NCBI GenBank assembly: GCA_025455945.1
Contig: JALOLN010000049.1
Span: forward strand, 1 to 11,810
Reading direction: 5' to 3'
Origin: Actinomycetes bacterium
GTDB taxonomy: Bacteria > Actinomycetota > Actinomycetes > Prado026
DNA: 11,810 nt
The position numbers and the translations under genes were made by a program. Shown here piece by piece: positions 1-6,107 of the stretch (the stretch's first letter is position 1; each line of letters opens with the position of its first letter). A model generated the notes under the pieces. It was not told the DNA's origin. It made no database searches and was given only the letters and a program-made list of their open reading frames with translations.

Positions 1-44
1 GTGACCGGGCCGAAGTGCTTGGTGAGCCCGGCGACCTCGATCAC
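1..44 (-). CDS. ABC transporter ATP-binding protein, N-terminal fragment (cut by window edge)
   Basis: Only the first 14 codons are present. They start at a GTG (44-42) and read M-I-E-V-A-G-L-T-K-H-F-G-P-V, the typical first strand of an ABC ATPase, which precedes the A-loop and Walker A. The start overlaps the stop of the upstream deacetylase gene as GTGA (44-41), so the two are very likely co-transcribed and translationally coupled. No separate Shine-Dalgarno sequence is visible, which fits coupling. The opening resembles ATPases of ABC-2-type exporters as much as importers, so substrate and direction cannot be told. The Walker motifs lie outside the window. Confidence 0.7.
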   Translation of the reverse strand, partial: MIEVAGLTKHFGPV

Positions 45-1114
45 GCCGACACGCTACCGGTGAGCCCCTCCAGGGTCGCGACCACGAGGGGCCCGAGCGT
101 CGGCAGGTGGTAGCCGCCCTCGAGCACCGCCACGACGGGCAGGCCCAGCGCCGCCAGCTCGGTGCCCGCAGCGTGGTACGCGTCCGGGCTCACCTGCAGC
201 GGGCTCTCCGGGTCGTCGGCGGCCGCGTCGACGCCGAGGGAGACGACCAGCGCCCCCGCCCCGTGCCCGGCCACGGCCGCGGCCAGGCTCCGGACGGCGT
301 CCAGCCACGGCCGGTCATCGGCCCCCGGGGGCAGGGGGGCGTTCCGGGTGGCGCCGACGCCGTCCCCCCGGCCGGTCTCGTCGGCGAAGCCCACGTAGTG
401 CGGGAACCAGCCGGCTCCCGGGTCGACGTGGACGGAGCAGTAGAGCACGTCACCGCGGTCGTAGAAGACCGCCTGGGTCCCGTTGCCGTGGTGGGCGTCC
501 ACGTCGACGACGGCTACGCGCTCGTGGCCGGCCCGGCGCAGCGCCTGTGCTGCCAGCGCCGCGTTGTTGAGGTAGCACGAGCCGCCGAAGGAGTCCGGCC
601 CGGCATGGTGGCCGGGTGGCCGGCAGGCGGCGAAGACGACTCGGGCGCCCGCCGCGGTCACCAGGTCGGCGGCGGTCAGCGCCGCGTCCGCCGCGCCCCG
701 TGCCGCGGCCCAGGTGCCCGCGCCGACCAGGGTCATCGTGTCGTAGCAGAACCGGCCGGCCCGGGCGTGCACCGCGGTGGCCCGTCGCAGCGGCAGCCCG
801 GCGAGCAGCCCAGCGGTGGGGAACAGGTACGGAACCACCTGCGGCTGGCCGGGGTCGGCCGGTAGGCCGGCCGCGACCCACTCGGCGTGCACGGTTCGGA
901 GGTGGTCGAGCAGCGCCGCGTCGTGCACGGCCAGCAGGTCGGAGTCCGGGTGGGCCGCGGCGGGGACCTCGGTGGCCCCGGCGGCCAGCACGGCCTCCCG
1001 GACGACGGTGGCGCGGGCCGGGCGCTCCGTCCCGGGCGTGTGGACCCCGACCCAGACCTCCCCCGCCGGGTCGTGCTGCAGGCAGTCCGCGGACCAGACC
1101 ATCGACAGGGCCAT
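41..1114 (-). CDS. Acetylpolyamine amidohydrolase / histone deacetylase superfamily enzyme
   Basis: A 357-residue zinc-type deacetylase of the arginase/deacetylase fold. Seen in the sequence: R-P-P-G-H-H at 165-170 (the catalytic His pair), D-V-D-A-H-H-G-N-G at 204-212 (metal ligands D206 and H208), G-V-D at 294-296 (third ligand D296, followed by D-D-P) and E-G-G-Y at 332-335 (transition-state Tyr335). All key residues are present and the length fits the family. The Y-L-N-N-A-A-L-A-A-Q stretch and F-A-D-E-T-G-R-G-D-G resemble acetylpolyamine amidohydrolases more than AcuC. The likely reaction is removal of acetyl from acetylpolyamines or other acyl-amines in the cytosol; substrate choice is inference. 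The start is taken at ATG 1114; a second in-frame ATG at 1102 is possible, and neither has a good ribosome site. The stop overlaps the start of an ABC ATPase. The open frame continues upstream antisense to the P1 peptidase, but that part is not coding. Confidence 0.85.
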   Translation of the reverse strand: MALSMVWSADCLQHDPAGEVWVGVHTPGTERPARATVVREAVLAAGATEVPAAAHPDSDLLAVHDAALLDHLRTVHAEWVAAGLPADPGQPQVVPYLFPTAGLLAGLPLRRATAVHARAGRFCYDTMTLVGAGTWAAARGAADAALTAADLVTAAGARVVFAACRPPGHHAGPDSFGGSCYLNNAALAAQALRRAGHERVAVVDVDAHHGNGTQAVFYDRGDVLYCSVHVDPGAGWFPHYVGFADETGRGDGVGATRNAPLPPGADDRPWLDAVRSLAAAVAGHGAGALVVSLGVDAAADDPESPLQVSPDAYHAAGTELAALGLPVVAVLEGGYHLPTLGPLVVATLEGLTGSVSA

Positions 1115-1132
1115 GTGGGGCAGGATGCCAGC
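1115..1132. promoter_or_regulatory. 18-bp divergent intergenic gap
   Basis: This is the whole space between the deacetylase start (1114, minus) and the P1 peptidase start (1133, plus). It is too short to hold two promoters, so at least one promoter must lie inside the opposite gene's 5' coding region. I see no clear TANNNT -10 hexamer on either strand within about 45 bp. The gap carries the probable ribosome site of the plus-strand gene. Confidence 0.5.
1122..1125 (+). promoter_or_regulatory. Ribosome binding site of the P1 peptidase gene
   Basis: AGGA inside GGGGCAGGA lies 7 nt before ATG 1133. It decides the start of the peptidase gene and excludes the longer open frame upstream, which runs antisense through the deacetylase gene. 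Confidence 0.55.
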
Positions 1133-2221
1133 ATGCCGCGCGCCGCCGACCTGGGCATCCGCATCGGGACCCTGCCGCCCGGGCCCACGAACTCGGTGCT
1201 GGACGTGGCCGGCGTCGGGCTGGGCCACGCCACCGTGTGGCGGGACGAGCCGGCACCGCCGCAGGGGCGCGGCACGGCGCGGACCGGCGTCACCGTGCTC
1301 GTCGTCGCCGAGGACGCGTTCCCCCGCCCGGTGCCCGCCGGCGCGGCGATCCTCAACGGGGCGGGGGAGTGCACCGGGCTGGTCACCGCCCTGGAGTGGG
1401 GGCAGCTGGAGACCCCGGTCTTCCTCACCTCGACGATGCAGCTCGGCCGGGTCTACGACGCGGCCTGCGAGCTGCTGGCCGAGCGCGAGCCCCGCATCGG
1501 TGAGGAGGTGGCGATCCCCGTCGTGGCCGAGTGCGACGACTCGTTCCTCAACGAGGTCCGCCGGATGCAGGTGGCCCGGGACGACGTCCGGGCGGCGTGG
1601 GAGGCGGCACTGACGTCCCGCGGCTCGGCCGGGCCGCCGCCCGAGGGGGCGGTCGGAGCCGGCACCGGCATGTGCTGCCTGGGGTTCAAGGGCGGCATCG
1701 GCACCGCCTCGCGGGTCACCGTCGGCGGGCACACCGTTGCGGTCCTGCTGCTCACCAACTTCGGCGACCGGGAGCGGCTCACCGTGGCCGGCGTGCCCAT
1801 GGGGCGGCTGATCCCCGCCGACGTCCCCGGCTGCGCCCCGGCCGGGCCGGACGGCGCCGACCCCGCGGACGCCGGGTCCTGCATCGGCGTGGTCGTCACG
1901 GACGCGCCGGTCGACGGCTCCGGGTGCACCCGGCTGGCCCGCCGGGTGGGCCTGGGCCTGGCCCGGCCCGGGTCGGTCGCCACGCACGGCAGCGGCGAGA
2001 TCTTCCTGGCCGCGGCCACCGGCCTGCGCTGCGACCGAGGGGGGCGGCTGGACGGCATCCCCCTCGGGGGGAGTGACCTCAACGACCTCTTCGCGGCTGT
2101 CGTCGAGGCCACCGAGGAGGCGGTGCTCAACTCGATGCTGCAGGCCGTCACCGTGGTGGGGCGCGGCGGGAACACCGCGCACGCCGTGCCGGCCGGCCTG
2201 GTCGTGGACCTGCTCGGCTAG
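1133..2221 (+). CDS. P1 family peptidase (DmpA/BapA type, N-terminal nucleophile aminopeptidase)
   Basis: A 362-residue member of peptidase family S58 (DmpA, 375 aa). These are made as a precursor that cleaves itself between Gly and Ser to give alpha and beta subunits, with the freed N-terminal Ser as nucleophile. Here A-G-S-C-I-G-V-V-V-T-D-A-P spans residues 247-259, so cleavage is predicted between Gly248 and Ser249, almost the same position as Gly249-Ser250 in DmpA. Also seen are N-S-V-L-D-V-A-G-V at 20-28, G-T-G-M-C-C at 177-182, F-K-G-G-I-G-T-A-S-R at 185-194, T-N-F-G-D-R at 208-213 and G-S-G-E-I-F at 286-291. The family releases N-terminal L- or D-amino acids or beta-amino acids from short peptides or amides; the exact substrate cannot be read. 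No signal peptide is seen, so it is probably cytoplasmic. It diverges from the deacetylase and shares its stop with the next gene. Confidence 0.92.
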   Translation: MPRAADLGIRIGTLPPGPTNSVLDVAGVGLGHATVWRDEPAPPQGRGTARTGVTVLVVAEDAFPRPVPAGAAILNGAGECTGLVTALEWGQLETPVFLTSTMQLGRVYDAACELLAEREPRIGEEVAIPVVAECDDSFLNEVRRMQVARDDVRAAWEAALTSRGSAGPPPEGAVGAGTGMCCLGFKGGIGTASRVTVGGHTVAVLLLTNFGDRERLTVAGVPMGRLIPADVPGCAPAGPDGADPADAGSCIGVVVTDAPVDGSGCTRLARRVGLGLARPGSVATHGSGEIFLAAATGLRCDRGGRLDGIPLGGSDLNDLFAAVVEATEEAVLNSMLQAVTVVGRGGNTAHAVPAGLVVDLLG

Positions 2222-2691
2222 AGGCCCAGCGCCGCGAGGTCCTGCTCCACGACGGCCCGGTCGTCGGCGTCGGACACGCCGGCGAGCGCGGACCGCGCCG
2301 CCGCGGCCGTGGCGGCGGCACTGGCCGCGTCACCGGCGGCGAGGTGCGCCCGGGCCAGGGCCTCCAGGGCCGCCGGGTGGTCCCAGTCCGCGATGCCCTC
2401 GCCCCCCGCCTCGACGAGGGCCAGCGCCCGGTAGGCGTGGTAGAGGGCGGGCTCGGGGCGGCCGAGCTCGGCGTACACCCGTGAGCACATCCACTCGCCA
2501 CGGGCCCGGTTGGCCACGGTGCCGACCACGCCCCAGTGGTGCCGTGAGGCGTGTGCGGCGTGCAGCAGCTCGTCGTCCTGGTCGAGGGTGCGTGCGGGCA
2601 GGCGCAGCAGCGTCCAGCAGTGGTCGAACAGGTCGACGGCCACCTGTCGCTGCGTGGCCGGGTCGAGGGGTTCGGTGGCCGCGAGGGACAT
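2218..2691 (-). CDS. Conserved actinobacterial TPR-like hypothetical protein
   Basis: A 157-residue, probably all-helical soluble protein. After an N-terminal helix (about 13-31) comes D-Q-D-D-E-L-L-H-A-A-H-A-S-R-H-H-W at 37-53, then helical hairpins (about 63-78, 81-95, 106-120, 123-137) with TPR-like spacing of Ala, Leu and Tyr. I recognise the H-A-S-R-H-H-W motif as the mark of a widespread actinobacterial family of unknown function; no reaction is known and there are no membrane segments. ATG 2691 is preferred because the protein then begins just before the conserved part and a -10-like hexamer sits 7 nt upstream, as expected for a leaderless mRNA. Upstream in-frame starts would cross that hexamer. 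The stop (2218-2220) overlaps the stop of the convergent P1 peptidase gene in one CTAG. Confidence 0.8.
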   Translation of the reverse strand: MSLAATEPLDPATQRQVAVDLFDHCWTLLRLPARTLDQDDELLHAAHASRHHWGVVGTVANRARGEWMCSRVYAELGRPEPALYHAYRALALVEAGGEGIADWDHPAALEALARAHLAAGDAASAAATAAAARSALAGVSDADDRAVVEQDLAALGL

Positions 2692-2780
2692 GGGCCGGAC
2701 GGTAGTGGCGGCCCCGGGCGGCCCGCGGAAGGGGCCGTTGTCCCCTGGCCGAACGGCGGGCAGACGCACACGATCGGCCC
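2692..2780. other. Divergent intergenic region, TPR-like gene / acyltransferase
   Basis: An 89-bp gap that must hold the promoters of both flanking genes. Besides the -10 candidate of the minus-strand gene, it contains a small inverted repeat, AGGGG (2730-2734) and CCCCT (2742-2746), which could be an operator half-site pair or chance. No convincing promoter for the plus-strand acyltransferase and no clear Shine-Dalgarno sequence before ATG 2781 were found. Confidence 0.4.
2699..2704 (-). promoter_or_regulatory. Candidate -10 hexamer, leaderless transcript of the TPR-like gene
   Basis: On the minus strand TACCGT (matching TANNNT) ends 7 nt before ATG 2691. In actinobacteria this spacing puts the transcription start at or next to the start codon. 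There is no Shine-Dalgarno sequence before this ATG, which agrees. No good -35 was identified. Confidence 0.35.
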
Positions 2781-4175
2781 ATGAGTGGTGAACGGACCAT
2801 CGGCCCGATCGACACGGTCTGGCTCAACATGGACCGCCCCGACAACCTCATGGTCATCGACATCGTCGTGTGGTTCGACTCGCCGGTGGACTGGGCGCGC
2901 TTCGCCGAGGTGGTTCGGGCCCGGCTGGTGGAGCGCTATCCGGTCTTCACGCAGCGGCCGGTCCCGCCGTCGACTCCCCTCGGCCTGCCGCACTGGGAGG
3001 ACGACCCGGGCTTCGACCTCGAGCGCCACCTGCACCGGGTCACGCTCCCCGCGCCCGGCGACCGTGCGGCGCTGCAGCGCCTCATCGAGGAGCAGATGCC
3101 GAGGCCGCTGCCCCGTGACCGTCCCCTCTGGGAGGCCCACCTCGTGGACGCGTTCGGCCCCGGCGCGGCCGTCGTGCTGCGGTTGCACCACGCGTTGGCG
3201 GACGGCATCGCGCTGGGCCGGGTGGCCCTGTCCCTCACCGACGACGTCCCGGACGCCGACCTGCGCGTGGACGACGAGGACCAGTGGCGGTCCCGGCACG
3301 ACCGGCATGGGCTGGGTGGGACCGTCGCCGCCGCGGTCGCCGGCGCCGAGGCCGTGGCCCGCGGCGGGCTGCACGTGCTCGGCGACCTGCCGCACCTGGC
3401 GGTGCCCTCACACGCACTGGACGCGCTCTCCCAGGTCATGAGCACCGCCCGGATCGCCAACAAGGTCTTCCTCGGCAGCACGCCGCTGACGCCGCTCACC
3501 GGCACCCCGGGGATCCCGAAGCGGGCGCTGCTCTGCGAGCCGCGCGACCTCGCGGCGGTCAAGCGGGTCGCCCGGCTGTCCGGGGGCACGGTCAACGACG
3601 TGCTGGTCGCGGCCGTCGCCGGCGGGGTCCGCCGGTACGTCGTCGACCACGGGGGCGACCCGGTGGACCTCACCGCGATGGTGCCGGTGAACATCCGCCC
3701 GCTGGACCAGCCGCTGCCCCGGGAGCTCGGCAACCAGTTCGCGCTGGTCCTGCTGCCGCTGCCGGTGGCCACCGCCGCCCCGCTCGAGCGGCTGGCGGAG
3801 GCCAAGCGCCGGATGGACTCGATCAAGCACTCGCCGGAGGCTGCGCTCACCTTCGGGCTGCTCACGACCATCGGCCGGACGACGCCGGACCTCGAGCGCC
3901 GGCTGGTCGACTTCTTCTCGGCCAAGGCGTTCGGCGTGCTCACCAACGTCCCGGGACCGACCGCGCCGCGGTACATGGCGGGGACGCGGATCGCCGGCAT
4001 CCTCGGCTGGGTGCCCAGCTCGGGACGGCACGCCGTCGGGATCTCGATCTTCAGCTACGACGGGTCGGTGCTCGTGGGCTTCAAGACCGACGCGACGGTG
4101 GTGCCGGACGCCGAAGCCCTCGAGGCGGCGTTCGCGGCGGAGATGGACGCGCTGGAGGTGCTGGTCAGCGACTGA
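2781..4175 (+). CDS. WS/DGAT family wax ester synthase / diacylglycerol O-acyltransferase
   Basis: A 464-residue protein of the usual family length. It begins with the family's opening pattern (P-I-D-T-V-W-L-N-M-D at 9-18, then P-D-N-L-M-V). The catalytic H-H-x-x-x-D-G motif is intact: H136, H137, D141, G142 in L-H-H-A-L-A-D-G. Other family blocks seen are R-P-L-W-E at 114-118, V-N-D-V-L-V-A-A-V-A-G-G at 271-282 and N-V-P-G-P at 389-393. Such enzymes move an acyl group from acyl-CoA to diacylglycerol or a fatty alcohol to make triacylglycerol or wax esters, at the membrane or lipid-droplet surface. Actinomycetes often carry several copies, so substrate preference cannot be told. There is no signal peptide. 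The gene runs into the convergent importer operon with an 11-bp overlap of coding ends, and its neighbours do not suggest a shared pathway. Confidence 0.93.
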   Translation: MSGERTIGPIDTVWLNMDRPDNLMVIDIVVWFDSPVDWARFAEVVRARLVERYPVFTQRPVPPSTPLGLPHWEDDPGFDLERHLHRVTLPAPGDRAALQRLIEEQMPRPLPRDRPLWEAHLVDAFGPGAAVVLRLHHALADGIALGRVALSLTDDVPDADLRVDDEDQWRSRHDRHGLGGTVAAAVAGAEAVARGGLHVLGDLPHLAVPSHALDALSQVMSTARIANKVFLGSTPLTPLTGTPGIPKRALLCEPRDLAAVKRVARLSGGTVNDVLVAAVAGGVRRYVVDHGGDPVDLTAMVPVNIRPLDQPLPRELGNQFALVLLPLPVATAAPLERLAEAKRRMDSIKHSPEAALTFGLLTTIGRTTPDLERRLVDFFSAKAFGVLTNVPGPTAPRYMAGTRIAGILGWVPSSGRHAVGISIFSYDGSVLVGFKTDATVVPDAEALEAAFAAEMDALEVLVSD

Positions 4176-4180
4176 CCAGC
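4160..4180. terminator. Perfect inverted repeat over both convergent stop codons; possible bidirectional terminator
   Basis: A 9-bp perfect stem, GCTGGTCAG (4160-4168) with CTGACCAGC (4172-4180), encloses a 3-nt loop CGA. The plus-strand TGA (4173-4175) is in one arm and the minus-strand TGA (4165-4167) is at the mirror position in the other. There is no T-tract on either side, so it is not a classical intrinsic terminator; a tail-less terminator or pause hairpin is possible. Confidence 0.4.
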
Positions 4181-5142
4181 GGCAGGAAGCACGCCGCCCG
4201 GTGGCCCTGGTCGGCGGGCAGCACGGGCACCGGCTCGACGCGGCACCGCTCGGCGATGCCCGCGGCCGCGGCGGTGCCGTCCGCCAGAGCGGGGCAGCGG
4301 GGGTGGAACCGGCAGCCGGCCGGTACGCGGGTCGGGTCGGGGGGCTCGCCGGCCAGGACCACGGGCGCCACGTGGCGGATCTCCGGGACGACCGACAGCA
4401 GCGCGCGGGTGTACGGGTGCCGCGGCTCGGCGAGCACCTGCTCGGTGGGCCCCTCCTCGACGACCCGGCCGAGGTACATCACCGCGATCCGGTCGGCGAC
4501 GTTCCAGGCCAGGCCGAGGTCGTGGGTGACGACGAGGACGGTGAGCCCGAGCTCGTCGCGCAGCCGCAGCAGCAGGGCGAGGATCTCCCCGCGGACCGAG
4601 GCGTCCAGCGAGGACACCGGCTCGTCGGCGACGATGACCTCCGGGTCGAGCGCCAGCGCCCCGGCGATCACCACCCGCTGGCGCTGGCCGCCGGACAGCT
4701 CGTGCGGGAACGACAGGAAGAAGCGCTCCGGCGGGCGCAGGCCGGCCCGGGCCAGCGCCCGGCCGACGAGCTCTCGTTCGTCGCCGGCGACCCGGTGGAT
4801 CCGCAGCCCCTCGGCCACGGCCTCGTAGACCGTCTGCCGCGGGTTGAGCGCCCCGGACGGGTCCTGCAGGACGAGCTGGACCCGGCGGCGATAGCCCTTG
4901 AGGTCCCTCGACGAGTAGCCCAGCGGCGCGCCGTCGACACGGACCTCGCCACGCGCCGGACGCACCAGGCCGAGCAGGGCGCGGGCCAGGGTGGTCTTGC
5001 CGCATCCGGACTCCCCGACCAGGGCGAGGATCTCCCCTCGGCGGACCGCGAGGTCGACGCCGTCCACCGCCCGGGCGGCGGGCTCGCGGCCGCGGCCGCG
5101 GAAGACCACCGCGAGGTCGCGGGCCTCCAGCACGGGGGTCAC
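4165..5142 (-). CDS. Peptide-type ABC importer ATPase, DppF/OppF-like
   Basis: A 325-residue ATPase that would power the importer on the cytoplasmic side. Motifs: Walker A G-E-S-G-C-G-K-T-T at 43-51, Q-loop Gln93 in L-Q-D-P-S-G-A-L-N-P, signature L-S-G-G-Q at 149-153, Walker B V-I-V-A-D-E-P at 169-175 and switch His207. The C-terminal oligopeptide/dipeptide domain has R-H-P-Y-T-R-A-L-L at 241-249 and C-R-F-H-P-R-C at 277-283, with two more cysteines at 300 and 317. The GTG start at 5142 overlaps the previous gene's stop as GTGA and has GGAG 8 nt upstream; this gives the normal N-terminus and removes a 39-residue low-complexity extension. It is the last gene of the five-gene operon and ends over the convergent acyltransferase gene. 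Dpp versus Opp versus another substrate cannot be decided. Confidence 0.93.
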   Translation of the reverse strand: MTPVLEARDLAVVFRGRGREPAARAVDGVDLAVRRGEILALVGESGCGKTTLARALLGLVRPARGEVRVDGAPLGYSSRDLKGYRRRVQLVLQDPSGALNPRQTVYEAVAEGLRIHRVAGDERELVGRALARAGLRPPERFFLSFPHELSGGQRQRVVIAGALALDPEVIVADEPVSSLDASVRGEILALLLRLRDELGLTVLVVTHDLGLAWNVADRIAVMYLGRVVEEGPTEQVLAEPRHPYTRALLSVVPEIRHVAPVVLAGEPPDPTRVPAGCRFHPRCPALADGTAAAAGIAERCRVEPVPVLPADQGHRAACFLPLVSR

Positions 5143-6104
5143 GACGTCGGCTCCAGCCGGATGCAGGCGGCGGAGCGGCCGGGGCCGACCGGCAGCAGCG
5201 CCGGCTCGGCGCCGTTGCAGGCCGCCGTGGCCTCCGGGCAGCGGGGGTGGAACGGGCACCCGGGGGGCAGGGCCATGGGGTCCGGCGGGTCACCCGGCAG
5301 GCCGCGTGGTGCCAGCCGGGACGCCGGGTCGCCGATGGTGGGGAAGGCCGCCGCGAGCGCGGCACCGTACGGGTGCCTCGGATCGCTGAACACCCGGTCG
5401 GCGGGGCCCGTCTCGACCACCTTGCCCGCGTACATCACGGCGACCCGGTCCGCGGTGGTCCCGAGCACCGACAGGTCGTGGCTGATGATGACCAGCCCGA
5501 GGTCCATGTCGCGGACCAGCTCGCGGAGCAGGTCCAGGACCTGTGCCTGGACCATGACGTCCAGCGCCGTCGTCGGCTCGTCGGCGACCACGAGCCGGGG
5601 GCGGCAGGCCAGCGCCATGGCGATCATCACCCGCTGCTTCTGCCCGCCGGACAGCTGGTGGGGGAACGTCGTAGCTCGCCGGGCGGGCAGGCCGACCCGC
5701 TCCAGCAGCTCGCCCACCCGGGCGGCGGCCTGCCGCTCGGTCACCTTCTCGTGCAGCAGGATCGGCTCGGCGACCTGCTGCCCCACGGTGCGGACCGGGT
5801 TGAGCGAGTGCAGGGCGCCCTGGAAGACGATCGAGGCGCGGGCCCAGCGCAGCGCCCGCAGCGGCCCCCAGCGCATCGTGCGGACGTCCTCGCCCTCGAC
5901 CAGCACCCGGCCGGTGACCACGGCCGTGGCCGGCTGGAGCCGCAGCACGGTGCTGGCCAGGGTGGACTTGCCACAGCCGGACTCCCCGGCGATGCCGAGC
6001 ATCGTCCCCGCCTCGACGGAGAGGTCGACACCGCGGACGGCGGGCACGTCCCCGGCACGGGTGCGGTAGGTGACCGTCAGGTCCTGGATGTCCAGCAGCG
6101 GCAT
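5139..6104 (-). CDS. Peptide-type ABC importer ATPase, DppD/OppD-like
   Basis: A 321-residue partner ATPase. Motifs: Walker A G-E-S-G-C-G-K-S-T at 40-48, Q-loop Gln95 followed by the H-S-L-N-P block at 99-103, signature L-S-G-G-Q at 151-155, Walker B L-V-V-A-D-E-P at 171-177 and switch His209. The C-terminal oligo/dipeptide domain carries Cys283, Cys289, Cys296 and Cys314 around P-F-H-P-R-C-P, the four-cysteine pattern that in OppD/DppD proteins can hold an iron-sulfur cluster. ATG 6104 lies 3 nt after the stop of the permease gene and has GGGAG 9 nt upstream. The last codons overlap the start of the next ATPase gene. It should pair with that ATPase as a heterodimer under the two permeases. 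Confidence 0.93.
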   Translation of the reverse strand: MPLLDIQDLTVTYRTRAGDVPAVRGVDLSVEAGTMLGIAGESGCGKSTLASTVLRLQPATAVVTGRVLVEGEDVRTMRWGPLRALRWARASIVFQGALHSLNPVRTVGQQVAEPILLHEKVTERQAAARVGELLERVGLPARRATTFPHQLSGGQKQRVMIAMALACRPRLVVADEPTTALDVMVQAQVLDLLRELVRDMDLGLVIISHDLSVLGTTADRVAVMYAGKVVETGPADRVFSDPRHPYGAALAAAFPTIGDPASRLAPRGLPGDPPDPMALPPGCPFHPRCPEATAACNGAEPALLPVGPGRSAACIRLEPTS

Positions 6105-6107
6105 CGC

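Noticed and set aside
1115..2182. Long minus-strand open frame extending the deacetylase by about 356 residues
   Set aside because: It is antisense to the well-supported P1 peptidase, is low in complexity (Arg, Gly, Pro, Ala, Gln) and lacks family resemblance; it reflects GC-rich codon bias.
2201..2253. Inverted repeat GTCGTGGA / TCCACGAC flanking the shared CTAG stop
   Set aside because: Only 8 bp with a loop of 37 nt, both arms in coding sequence and no T-tract; too weak to call a terminator.
2771..2811. CGATCGG and CCGATCG around the acyltransferase start codon
   Set aside because: A 7-bp inverted repeat with a 27-nt loop is expected by chance in such sequence, and half of it codes for the conserved N-terminus.
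5083..5102. GC-rich self-complementary run of GCGGCC units
   Set aside because: It encodes an ordinary N-terminal stretch of the DppF-like ATPase (R-G-R-G-R-E-P); it is low-complexity sequence rather than a regulatory site.
4201..6069. 622-residue plus-strand open frame
   Set aside because: It lies antisense to the two importer ATPases, whose motifs are all intact, and its composition is typical of mirror frames in GC-rich DNA.
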